Origin: Bacteroidota bacterium
Lineage (GTDB): Bacteria; Bacteroidota; Bacteroidia; Chitinophagales; Chitinophagaceae
NCBI GenBank assembly: GCA_016868775.1
Contig: VGFT01000004.1
Coordinates: 124,001 to 188,000, forward strand
DNA length: 64,000 bases
Direction of reading: 5' to 3'
Of the stretch, positions 27,120 through 35,343 are shown in pieces. The notes under the pieces are model-generated. The model did not search any database, was not told the DNA's origin, and saw nothing but the letters and a program-made list of their open reading frames with translations. The translations under genes were made by a program, and so were the position numbers. How positions within the stretch are numbered: the stretch's first letter is position 1; the number at the start of each line of letters is the position of its first letter.

Positions 27120-28448
27120 GTGAAACGCATTCTTCCCTGGATTATATTATTGATTGGCCTATCGTTGGTGGGCATTATTGGTATTCAGGTTTCCTGGATC
27201 AACAACATGATTTTGCTTCGCCAAGAGCAAATCAAACACAGTGTGGAGGAAGCGACTATATGGGTTGGGAATGATTTAGTAGCCCTCAAAAGTTCCTCAA
27301 CCGGTGCCCGCCCTTTCTGGGAAGACGATTTTCTTTCTCGGATCTTGCGTCCGCCAACCATCGGCAAGCAAGTCACCGCTGAAGAGGTAGAAAAAAAATT
27401 TCAACAGGCCTTTCGCAAATATCACTTACCGGAGCGGATGCGGTTTGAGTTTGGGATTGCCTCGCTCGAGGCAGCCGATGAAAATGCATTTGAAAAGATT
27501 TCCCCCAATTTTATCCAGACCTACATGGATACGACCCACAATTTCACGTTCAATTGGGTCTTGCAGTCTGGCAGCAGCACTTTGGGAGGGACGGGAATCG
27601 AAGAGGTTTTATTCGTGGTCATTCCTGATCTGCGCTCTTTGGTTTTGCAATCGTTGTGGTGGCGGATCACCATTTCCGTAATTTTTACATTGGTGATCAT
27701 GACGGCATTTTATGTAACCGTACGCACCATGGTTCGTCAAAAAAAATTAGTTGAGATCAAAAATGATTTCATCAACAATATGACGCACGAATTCAAAACG
27801 CCCATTGCTACCATTTCATTGGCGGTCGATGCCCTGCGCAATGAGAAAGTGAAGTCCGACCCCGAGCGTATGAATTATTTCAACTCTATCATTAAGGAGG
27901 AGAACCTGCGTATGAATCGCCAGGTGGAGACCATTCTTCGCGCCTCCCAACTGGAGCGACAGGATTTCGAGGTAGCATTTACTCCTGTTCATGTTCATCC
28001 ACTCATTCAACGGGTTGCCGATACCTTTTCGCTGCAGATCGATTCGCGTGCAGGCAGCCTGGTCCTTCGGCTTGACGCTGCTCAAGACCTCCTGCAAGCC
28101 GATGAGTCGCACTTGTCCAATCTCCTCAGCAACCTGATTGACAATGCACTGAAATATTGTAAAGAGGACGTTCCGCCTTCTGTGGAAATCGTCACCAAAA
28201 ACGAATCCGGTCAGTGGGTCATGTCGATCCGCGACAATGGCATTGGCATGTCGCGCGATACCTTGAAACGCATCTACGAGAAATTCTATCGGGCACATAC
28301 GGGAAATGTTCATAACGTCAAGGGCTTTGGGCTCGGACTGAGTTATGTCAAAACATTAGTCGATGCCCATCGAGGCTCCATCGAAGCAGAGAGCACCCTC
28401 GGCAAGGGCAGTTGTTTTACACTTCGGTTTCCGTTGGCGAAGGCCTAA
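27120..28448 (+). CDS. Membrane sensor histidine kinase, orphan
   Basis: From GTG 27120 the product has 442 residues. Two membrane segments (about 5-25 and 180-205) enclose a periplasmic sensor domain. The HisKA helix has NNMTHEFKTPIATISLAVDAL with the phosphorylated His near residue 223, and the ATPase domain has NLLSNLIDNALKYC, DNGIGMS and KGFGLGLSYVK. It should phosphorylate a response regulator in answer to an envelope signal, but no regulator gene is adjacent. Its TAA overlaps the end of convergent queA by 3 nt. Confidence 0.92.
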   Translation: MKRILPWIILLIGLSLVGIIGIQVSWINNMILLRQEQIKHSVEEATIWVGNDLVALKSSSTGARPFWEDDFLSRILRPPTIGKQVTAEEVEKKFQQAFRKYHLPERMRFEFGIASLEAADENAFEKISPNFIQTYMDTTHNFTFNWVLQSGSSTLGGTGIEEVLFVVIPDLRSLVLQSLWWRITISVIFTLVIMTAFYVTVRTMVRQKKLVEIKNDFINNMTHEFKTPIATISLAVDALRNEKVKSDPERMNYFNSIIKEENLRMNRQVETILRASQLERQDFEVAFTPVHVHPLIQRVADTFSLQIDSRAGSLVLRLDAAQDLLQADESHLSNLLSNLIDNALKYCKEDVPPSVEIVTKNESGQWVMSIRDNGIGMSRDTLKRIYEKFYRAHTGNVHNVKGFGLGLSYVKTLVDAHRGSIEAESTLGKGSCFTLRFPLAKA

Positions 28449-29677
28449 TCAGCTGCCAACGGATCGCGCCACAGCAGGCAGGCGTCCCCATAACTCAAAA
28501 ATCGAAAATCATTTTCCATCGCGTAGGAATAGATCCGGCGCCAGTTGTCGCCCACCAACGCAGCAATCAAGAGCAGTAGGGTTGATTTGGGTTGATGAAA
28601 ATTCGTGATCAAGCCATCGGCCATCCGAATCCGATAGCCCGGGGCGATTAGCAATTCGGTGCGCGTCCACAGCGAATCGCTTCCCTGCACATCCATTCGT
28701 TCCAAGACCGCCTCCAGTGCCACCTTGACCGGTATGGCAACCTTCGATTCATACGGCTCCCACTGCGTCAGTTTTTCCAAAGAGGCATTCCTGTTTTCCA
28801 CCAAGCGGGCCCCCAACCAATAAATCGATTCCAAGGTTCTGAGTACGGTGGTGCCCACTGCCACCCGCTTGCCGCGATGGGCCAGCAGCCGCTCAAGGGT
28901 AGGTCGGTGTAAGTGAATCCACTCTCCGTGCATGGGGTGATCGGCGAGTTGGTTAGCCGTGACCGGCTTAAACGTACCCGCTCCCACATGGAGGGTCAGA
29001 TCTAACCGCTCTACGCCCTTTCTGTGAAGCGTACCCAATAATTCATCCGTAAAGTGTAAGCCCGCTGTAGGTGCGGCAACCGATCCGTCTGCTGCCGCAT
29101 ACGTGGTTTGATAATCCGTTTGATCCTGCGCCTCCACCGAACGTTTCAGGTAAGGCGGAAGGGGTATGCGACCCGCCCGTTCCAACACTTCTCCAAAACT
29201 TCCGACCAATTCGGGCCATTCAAACTCGATCCGAAAATCCGTTTCCCCTTTCTCTAAAAAATGTGCCCGAAGCCAGGCCGCGGTCGATCCGCCGGATAAC
29301 TCTAGCAACAACACCTGCCCCTTCTTCCACTTGGAAGCCCCCCCAATCAGGCAGCGCCAAATTACCCGGCCCCGACAAGCCAATGCCGTAGAAACTTCCG
29401 GATACGAAGCGTCGGGCTCCAAACAAAAAATTTCGATCCGCCCACCGGAAGGTTTTTCAAAAACCAATCGCGCCGGAATGACCCGAGAATCGTTTACGCA
29501 TAATTGTACCGATTCGTCCAACTCCTCCGGAAGAAACACGAAACGAGACGGCCGAATCGCACCCGCACGATAGATCACGAGACGCGACTGGTCACGCGGC
29601 TGAACCGGATGGAGCGCAATGCGCTCCGGAGGCAATAAATAATCGTACTGAGCGATGTCAATCGAACGAGGATTCAT
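28445..29677 (-). CDS. queA: S-adenosylmethionine:tRNA ribosyltransferase-isomerase
   Basis: From ATG 29677 the product has 410 residues, longer than the 340-360 usual for QueA, as is common in Bacteroidota. Family signatures are DYLLPPERIALHP at the N-terminus, LCVNDSRVIPARL, TYAAADGSVAAPTAGLHFT and LLIAPGYRIRMADGLITNFHQPKSTLL. It makes epoxyqueuosine in the tRNA wobble base pathway. It is divergent from mraZ across 261 bp. Its own likely -7 element is CATTTTTG on the minus strand (29708-29701), one base off consensus. Confidence 0.95.
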   Translation of the reverse strand: MNPRSIDIAQYDYLLPPERIALHPVQPRDQSRLVIYRAGAIRPSRFVFLPEELDESVQLCVNDSRVIPARLVFEKPSGGRIEIFCLEPDASYPEVSTALACRGRVIWRCLIGGASKWKKGQVLLLELSGGSTAAWLRAHFLEKGETDFRIEFEWPELVGSFGEVLERAGRIPLPPYLKRSVEAQDQTDYQTTYAAADGSVAAPTAGLHFTDELLGTLHRKGVERLDLTLHVGAGTFKPVTANQLADHPMHGEWIHLHRPTLERLLAHRGKRVAVGTTVLRTLESIYWLGARLVENRNASLEKLTQWEPYESKVAIPVKVALEAVLERMDVQGSDSLWTRTELLIAPGYRIRMADGLITNFHQPKSTLLLLIAALVGDNWRRIYSYAMENDFRFLSYGDACLLWRDPLAAD

Positions 29678-29731
29678 ACGCAACCAACTGTTGTGTGCCG
29701 CAAAAATGCAGAAACCTCCCGGGTTTTCACA

Positions 29732-29761
29732 CTATCCACAGATTATCCACAGCTATTCACA
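29732..29761 (+). promoter_or_regulatory. Three tandem DnaA-box-like 9-mers between queA and mraZ
   Basis: CTATCCACA (29732-29740), TTATCCACA (29743-29751) and CTATTCACA (29753-29761) follow each other on the same strand at 11- and 10-bp steps. The middle one is the ideal DnaA box; the others differ from TTWTNCACA by one base. The next 41 bp (29765-29805) are strongly AT-rich. This arrangement fits a replication origin or a DnaA-controlled promoter. Confidence 0.6.
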
Positions 29762-29804
29762 TCCCAAACAAATATTTTTTCAAAAATCAACCATCAAATT
29801 GAAT

Positions 29805-29829
29805 GAAACGCCTTACGGTAAGGCGTTTC
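29805..29829. repeat. Perfect 12-bp inverted repeat in the mraZ leader region
   Basis: Arms GAAACGCCTTAC and GTAAGGCGTTTC flank a single G. It lies upstream of the mraZ promoter and far from any 3' end, since queA and mraZ both point away, so it is not a simple terminator. It may bind a dimeric protein or form a cruciform. Confidence 0.65.
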
Positions 29830-29869
29830 GTTGATTTTCGTCATGGGGATAAATTAAGGGGCCTCAAAA

Positions 29870-29905
29870 TTTGGTCACAAAGTGGTAAAAAGTGTTATTT
29901 TGTGT
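29870..29905 (+). promoter_or_regulatory. mraZ/dcw promoter with 10-bp-phased MraZ boxes
   Basis: AAAGTGG (29879), AAAGTGT (29889) and a weaker TTTGTGT (29899) repeat at exactly 10-bp steps. AAAGTG[GT] is the MraZ box reported in mollicutes, and E. coli MraZ also binds 10-bp-phased direct repeats. A TTG at 29871-29873 and TATTTTG at 29896-29902 are candidate -33 and -7 elements 22 nt apart, so the boxes lie over the promoter. Autorepression of the whole dcw cluster by MraZ is expected. Confidence 0.65.
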
Positions 29906-29938
29906 CAGCACGAACAAATTCTTGTTAATCTACTGAAA

Positions 29939-30406
29939 ATGACAGGCTTTATTGGAGAATACGAAGCAACGTTGGACGCCAAAGGGCGTTTTCTGCTTCC
30001 GGCTGGCTTCAAGCGTCAGTTGCCGGAGGGGGAGGGGTTGCAGTTTGTCATGAACCGGGGTTTTGAGAAGAGTCTGGCTTTATATCCGATCCAGAATTGG
30101 GAGCCGCTTTTTACTGACATCAGCCAGTTGAATGATTTCGATCCCAAGGTGCGGGAGTTTCGTCGCTATTTCTTGAATGGGGCGACGTTGGTGGAGCCGG
30201 ATACGGCGGGGCGGTTATTGGTGCCACCGAATTTGAAAGTGCATGCGCAGTTGCAGCGAGACATCGTGCTCGTCGCTGCGGTAAACAAGATTGAGATCTG
30301 GGATAGTAATACGTACAAGCAGTTCTTTGATTCGTTCTCTCCGGAGGCGTTCAGCAAGCTGGCGCAGGAGGTGATGGTTCCGAAACCCCCTTCATCTGGC
30401 CAATAA
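29939..30406 (+). CDS. mraZ: Transcriptional regulator MraZ
   Basis: From ATG 29939 the 155-residue product has two SpoVT/AbrB-like halves, each with its DxxGR motif: ATLDAKGRFLLPA near residue 12 and EPDTAGRLLVPP near 90. MraZ represses the dcw cluster by binding direct repeats in its own promoter. The frame is open back to 29882, inside the MraZ boxes, so the longer form is rejected. rsmH follows after 6 nt. Confidence 0.96.
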   Translation: MTGFIGEYEATLDAKGRFLLPAGFKRQLPEGEGLQFVMNRGFEKSLALYPIQNWEPLFTDISQLNDFDPKVREFRRYFLNGATLVEPDTAGRLLVPPNLKVHAQLQRDIVLVAAVNKIEIWDSNTYKQFFDSFSPEAFSKLAQEVMVPKPPSSGQ

Positions 30407-30412
30407 GTTCTG

Positions 30413-31345
30413 ATGGAAAGGAAGAGTACCGCTGATGCTTCCGATCCGTCCTACCACGTACCTGTACTCTTGCGCGAGGTGGTGGAGGGATTGAACATAA
30501 AGCCGGATGGGATTTATGTTGATTGCACGTTGGGGGGTGGGGGTCATGGCCGGGCGATTTTAGAAAGATTGGGTCCGCAGGGCCGGTTGATTGCATTCGA
30601 TCAGGATGCGGATGCGGTCAAGAATCTTCCGGTCGATTCGCGGGTAGCGTTTTGGCCGCAGAATTTTCGGCATCTCCGTCGGTTTCTTCGGTTGCAGGGT
30701 ATTGAACAGGTGGACGGAGTGCTTGCCGATTTGGGGGTAAGCAGTCACCAATTCGATGAAGCGGGTCGTGGGTTTTCCATTCGGTTTGAGGGGCCGTTGG
30801 ATATGCGAATGGACCAGCGGGAATCACGTACGGCGGCTGAGGTGATCGCGCGGTATTCGGAAGCCGACTTGCATCGAATGTTTGAGCAGTATGGGGAAGT
30901 GACCAATGCCCGAACCCTGGCGCGTCTTTTGGTTCAGCAGCGCACGCATGTGTCCATCGAAACCACACAAACGCTTAAGGATGTCATCCGGGAGATCGTA
31001 AAGGGGAATCCCAGCAAGTATTTCGCCCAGGTCTTTCAGGCCTTGCGCATGGAGGTCAATCAAGAAGTGTTGGTGTTGAAGGAATGGCTTGAGCAGTTGC
31101 CGGCCGTGCTTTCTCCCGGCGCGCGTGCAGCCGTAATCACATTTCATTCGATCGAAGACCGGTTGGTGAAACAATTTTTTCGCAGGGGTTCTTTTCAGGA
31201 TCCCGATCCCAATCCCTTTACCCGTACGGAGGATTGCTCTCCTTTTAATGTGATTACCAAAAAGCCGATCGAACCCACCGAAGAAGAGAAACAAATCAAT
31301 CCTCGTTCTCGCAGTGCCAAGCTGCGGATCGCGGAGCGGCGATGA
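30413..31345 (+). CDS. rsmH: 16S rRNA (cytosine-1402 N4) methyltransferase
   Basis: The 310-residue protein has YHVPVLLREVVEGL near the start, the SAM-binding VDCTLGGGGHGRAIL near 36, LADLGVSSHQFD, FSIRFEGPLDMRMD and VITFHSIEDRLVK. It methylates C1402 in the ribosomal P site. It is the second dcw gene, between mraZ and ftsL, the standard position. Confidence 0.97.
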   Translation: MERKSTADASDPSYHVPVLLREVVEGLNIKPDGIYVDCTLGGGGHGRAILERLGPQGRLIAFDQDADAVKNLPVDSRVAFWPQNFRHLRRFLRLQGIEQVDGVLADLGVSSHQFDEAGRGFSIRFEGPLDMRMDQRESRTAAEVIARYSEADLHRMFEQYGEVTNARTLARLLVQQRTHVSIETTQTLKDVIREIVKGNPSKYFAQVFQALRMEVNQEVLVLKEWLEQLPAVLSPGARAAVITFHSIEDRLVKQFFRRGSFQDPDPNPFTRTEDCSPFNVITKKPIEPTEEEKQINPRSRSAKLRIAERR

Positions 31346-31395
31346 AACTGCTTGACTTAAAAACAAAAACATAAAACCGAATCCATCCGAATAAC

Positions 31396-31731
31396 ATGTC
31401 CGCCCCCGAAACAAAAATGAATTGGAAACAGTGGTTGAATTATCCCTCGCTGGTACGTCAGCTTCCCTTCATTTTATATCTCACGTTGCTTGGAGTGGTT
31501 TACATCTACAATGGTCATTGGGCAAACAAGACAATACGCAACATACAATTGGCGGAGAAAGAGATCCGTGAACTGAACTATGAATATGTGACGGCTAAGG
31601 GAGAGTTGTTGGCTAAGAGCAAACCCAGTGAGGTTTCTCAGGCCGTGGCCCCATTGGGATTGAAGGAGCTAAAAGGATCCCCTTGGGTATTATCGGATTC
31701 CTTGATTGTTCAAAAAAGAAAAACGGACTGA
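31396..31731 (+). CDS. ftsL: Cell division protein FtsL (Bacteroidota type)
   Basis: The 111-residue protein has a short cytoplasmic tail, one transmembrane helix (about 24-42) and a coiled-coil stretch (KTIRNIQLAEKEIRELNYEYVTAKGEL), the plan of FtsL. Sequence similarity to proteobacterial FtsL is low, so the call rests on layout and on its place between rsmH and the PBP gene. Its TGA overlaps the PBP start by one base. An alternative start is ATG 31417. Confidence 0.85.
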   Translation: MSAPETKMNWKQWLNYPSLVRQLPFILYLTLLGVVYIYNGHWANKTIRNIQLAEKEIRELNYEYVTAKGELLAKSKPSEVSQAVAPLGLKELKGSPWVLSDSLIVQKRKTD

Positions 31732-33875
31732 TGGATACCAAGCGCGACATATTGGGGCGGGTGTATCTGAGTTTCATCGGAATTGTACTGATGGGTTCGT
31801 TGGTACTGGGCAGGGCTGTATACATACAACGTGTAGAGGGAAATTACTGGCGGGCCTTGAGTGATAGCATGCGGCAGCGGTTTGTTCCGCTGGATGCCCA
31901 GCGGGGTACAATCTATACCGAGAAGGGGGAGATGCTCAGCGCGTCCGTTCCCACGTTTGATCTGTATTTCGATTTTCAAGCAGATGGATTGCGCGAGGGA
32001 AACGGGAAAGTATTCTTTGCGAAGATTGATTCGTTTGCCCGTTCGATGTCGGCCTACTTCGGCGACCGGTCGGCTGCTGAATATGCCAGCGACTTCAAAG
32101 CCGGGTATAAAAAAGGGGATCGGTATTACCCGCTGAAGAAAAAGTTGAGTTTCGAGCAATACAAGGCCTTTCGCTCTTTTCCGTTGGCCAACTTGGGGCG
32201 CAACAAAAGCGGATTGATTGTGGAGGTGCACAACAAACGTCTGGTTCCCTACGGATTATTGGCCAGTCGCACCATCGGGCTGTCTCGTGAGTACATTCTC
32301 TCCGACGGAAAAATTAAGAAAATGAACGTTGGGTTGGAGCAGAGTTACGACTCGTTGCTCAGTGGACGGGATGGTCAGCGTATGGTGCGTTTTATTGCGC
32401 CCGGCACGGCCATCCCCATTGATGGTACGGAGTTGGAGCCGATAAATGGAAAAGACATCTATACAACGCTTGATTTGTCTATACAGGATATCACCGAGCA
32501 GGCCTTGTTGCAGCAACTGGAAAAATTTGAGGCGTTGTATGGCACCGCCATTGTAATCGAAACGGCCACGGGCAAGATCAAAGCGATCGCGAACCTGGGT
32601 CGGCGTTCCGATGGCAGTTACTGGGAGGACGATAATTACGCGCTGCGTTATACCGAACCGGGCTCCACGATTAAGTTGGTGACGCTGATGGCGGTGTTGG
32701 AAAAGGGTACCAGCCGGGCAACGGATTCGGTTTTTATCGGAACGGCTCAGACGGCACAGGTCGGTCCTAAATCGGTTACGGATGCCGAGCGTTCCATCCA
32801 TCCTGTGTTGACGGTACCGGAGTGTTTCGCGCACAGCTCCAACATTGGAATGAGTCGGTTGGCCTTAAAGGCCTTTGGGGAGCGCCCCGGTGAGCTTCGC
32901 GAGTACATGCATCGATTTCGTATGGACGAGCCCTTGCAAGTGGGCCTTTCAACCAGCGGAAAGCCAACGTTTGTTGATCTGGAAAAGAAGGGAAGTGGTC
33001 TGTCGGATATGCTATCAATGAGTTTTGGGTATGCCTCAACGGTTAGTCCGCTAAACACCCTCACGCTCTACAACGCAGTGGCGAATGGCGGAAAAATGAT
33101 GAAGCCCTATTTGGTGCATTCCATTCGGCAGGGGGGTGTATTGTATCGACAATTTGAGCCCACGGTTTTGTTGTCGGCGGTGGCCAGACCCGAGGTCATT
33201 CAAGCGGCTCGAAAGGCAATGGAACTGGTAACCACGGAGGGTACGGCCAAATATGTATTCAAGGGAATGCCGTTCTCGGTAGCGGGTAAGACGGGTACAA
33301 ATAAAATATGGGATGGACCATACACCTATGACGATGGTGTTTATCAAGCCTCTTTTGTAGGGTTTTTCCCTGCTGATCAGCCAAAATATTCTTGCATTGT
33401 TCTGATCCGGACCAAGCCGCACGCCGCTAACATATTTGGAGGAACACTGGCGGCACCCGTTTTCCGGGAGATCGCCACCAAGCTCTATGCGATGTATGTG
33501 GATCGTCCCGAACCACATGGTGTTGTAGCACGTGCCGACAGCTCACTTTCCTTGTACGCTGGCTACCGGGCCTCCTTGCAACGAGTGTATTCACGGCTGG
33601 GACTTTCGTTTGTTGACTCGACTCAACGAGGCGATTTAATTCAAGTACGTGCTCAAAATGCTCAGAATGTTTGGCGACCGCAGCAAGTGCCTGCCAACAC
33701 CTTGCCGGATTTGCGGGGAATGAGTTTGCGCGATGCCATCGGGCAGGTGGATCGGATGCGGCTGGGCATACAGGTCGAAGTGATCGGAAAAGGGAAGATC
33801 ATTAAACAATCCATACCGGCAGGTACCACTCCAACGCGGGGCAGTAAACTAACGCTTGAATTGGGCGGATCATGA
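31731..33875 (+). CDS. ftsI: Division-specific penicillin-binding protein 2/3 with PASTA domain (FtsI)
   Basis: The 714-residue protein has an N-terminal membrane helix, a dimerisation domain and a transpeptidase with SxxK GSTIKL near residue 312, SSN near 370 and KTG near 520. A single PASTA domain ends the protein (LPDLRGMSLRDAIGQV, about 655-714). It crosslinks septal peptidoglycan with FtsW. The PASTA domain is typical of Bacteroidota and Firmicutes forms rather than of E. coli FtsI. Start ATG 31731 overlaps ftsL by one base; its TGA overlaps murE (ATGA). Confidence 0.95.
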   Translation: MDTKRDILGRVYLSFIGIVLMGSLVLGRAVYIQRVEGNYWRALSDSMRQRFVPLDAQRGTIYTEKGEMLSASVPTFDLYFDFQADGLREGNGKVFFAKIDSFARSMSAYFGDRSAAEYASDFKAGYKKGDRYYPLKKKLSFEQYKAFRSFPLANLGRNKSGLIVEVHNKRLVPYGLLASRTIGLSREYILSDGKIKKMNVGLEQSYDSLLSGRDGQRMVRFIAPGTAIPIDGTELEPINGKDIYTTLDLSIQDITEQALLQQLEKFEALYGTAIVIETATGKIKAIANLGRRSDGSYWEDDNYALRYTEPGSTIKLVTLMAVLEKGTSRATDSVFIGTAQTAQVGPKSVTDAERSIHPVLTVPECFAHSSNIGMSRLALKAFGERPGELREYMHRFRMDEPLQVGLSTSGKPTFVDLEKKGSGLSDMLSMSFGYASTVSPLNTLTLYNAVANGGKMMKPYLVHSIRQGGVLYRQFEPTVLLSAVARPEVIQAARKAMELVTTEGTAKYVFKGMPFSVAGKTGTNKIWDGPYTYDDGVYQASFVGFFPADQPKYSCIVLIRTKPHAANIFGGTLAAPVFREIATKLYAMYVDRPEPHGVVARADSSLSLYAGYRASLQRVYSRLGLSFVDSTQRGDLIQVRAQNAQNVWRPQQVPANTLPDLRGMSLRDAIGQVDRMRLGIQVEVIGKGKIIKQSIPAGTTPTRGSKLTLELGGS

Positions 33876-35335
33876 TTATAAAAGACCTACTATATCAAAT
33901 CTCCGTTCGCTCGGTTCGAGGCAACCAAGAGGAAGAGGTCAATTTCCTGCATACCGACTCTCGAACCGTTCTACCTGGATCGGCTTTTGTGGCGCTACGG
34001 GGTACACAGGTCGACGGCCATACGTATATCGAACAAGCTTTGGCGCAAGGAGCCTCTTTGATCGTGGCGGAAACGGAACCACCCATCGACGGCCGGAACA
34101 CGCCGTGGATCGTTGTATCCAACTCCGCCGTGGCGTTGGCTGAAATGGCTGCAAATTTTTATGGCCACCCGGCCCGGCAATTAACCATCGTAGGAGTAAC
34201 CGGTACGAACGGAAAAACAACCGTTGCCACCCTGTTGTATAAATTGTTTGATTCCCTGGGCTACCGCTGCGGGTTACTCAGCACCGTCGAAAATCAAATA
34301 GCCGGTCAGGTTTTCGAAGCGACGCATACCACCCCCGATGCCATACAACTCCACGGGTTGTTGCGGCGGATGGTAGATGCCAGATGCACGCACGTATTTA
34401 TGGAGGTCAGTTCCCATGCCCTTCACCAGCATCGGGTTCATGGCCTATCCTTCCGGGGAGGCATCTTCACCAATATCACCCACGACCACCTCGATTACCA
34501 TCAAACCTTTGAGGAATACATCCGGGTGAAAAAATCCCTTTTTGATGGGTTGTCTGGCTCCTCCTTTGCCCTGAGTAATGCCGATGACAAGCGGGGAGGG
34601 GTGATGTTGCAGAACACATCGGCACATGCATCTTACTATGCCTTTCGCACGGTGGCCGACTTCAAAGGAAAGGTTTTGGAAAATGGGTTGGATGGCTTGC
34701 TCCTTTCTATTGATCAGGTCGATGTGCATTTTCGGCTTGTCGGTGAATTCAATGCCTATAACCTATTGGCGGTTTATGGGGCGGCGTGTTTACTCGGGGT
34801 AGATAAGCAGGAAGTACTTACCCGGCTTAGTCAACTCACCGGAGCAACCGGCCGGTTCGACTGCTACCGCTCCCCAAAAACCGGTGTTTTGGGCATCATC
34901 GATTATGCACATACCCCCGATGCCTTACAAAATGTGTTGAGTACGATTGGTCGGCTGCGTCAAGGATCTCAACGGGTAATTACGGTTGTAGGGTGCGGAG
35001 GCAATCGAGATGCTTCAAAGCGCCCCATTATGGCTGCAGTTGCTTGTGCCCTGAGTGATCAGGCCATTTTCACGAGCGATAATCCTCGCTTTGAGGATCC
35101 TAAGCAGATTCTCGCGGATATGGAACGGGAACTGACACCCACCGATCGCCGTAAATGTCTGTCAATTCTTGACCGCCGGGAGGCGATCAAAGCCGCGGTG
35201 CAACTCACAGCGCCCAACGATATTATGCTGGTGGCTGGAAAAGGGCATGAGCCGTATCAAGAAGTCGCGGGTCGACGGGAGCCCTTTGACGATAAAAAAA
35301 TGATGCTTGAATTTTTTGAATTGCTCGAAAAATAA
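33872..35335 (+). CDS. murE: UDP-MurNAc-L-Ala-D-Glu:meso-diaminopimelate ligase
   Basis: The 487-residue Mur ligase has the ATP motif GVTGTNGKTT near residue 110, the carbamylated-Lys region and the C-terminal TSDNPRFEDP. The DNPR motif (near 404) selects meso-diaminopimelate, so the peptidoglycan is of the DAP type. It adds the third residue of the stem peptide in the cytoplasm. Confidence 0.97.
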   Translation: MIIKDLLYQISVRSVRGNQEEEVNFLHTDSRTVLPGSAFVALRGTQVDGHTYIEQALAQGASLIVAETEPPIDGRNTPWIVVSNSAVALAEMAANFYGHPARQLTIVGVTGTNGKTTVATLLYKLFDSLGYRCGLLSTVENQIAGQVFEATHTTPDAIQLHGLLRRMVDARCTHVFMEVSSHALHQHRVHGLSFRGGIFTNITHDHLDYHQTFEEYIRVKKSLFDGLSGSSFALSNADDKRGGVMLQNTSAHASYYAFRTVADFKGKVLENGLDGLLLSIDQVDVHFRLVGEFNAYNLLAVYGAACLLGVDKQEVLTRLSQLTGATGRFDCYRSPKTGVLGIIDYAHTPDALQNVLSTIGRLRQGSQRVITVVGCGGNRDASKRPIMAAVACALSDQAIFTSDNPRFEDPKQILADMERELTPTDRRKCLSILDRREAIKAAVQLTAPNDIMLVAGKGHEPYQEVAGRREPFDDKKMMLEFFELLEK

Positions 35336-35343
35336 AAAACAAC

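Noticed and set aside
29043-29677. queA length as evidence of a fusion
   Set aside because: Bacteroidota QueA proteins are often about 400 residues; no extra domain is visible.
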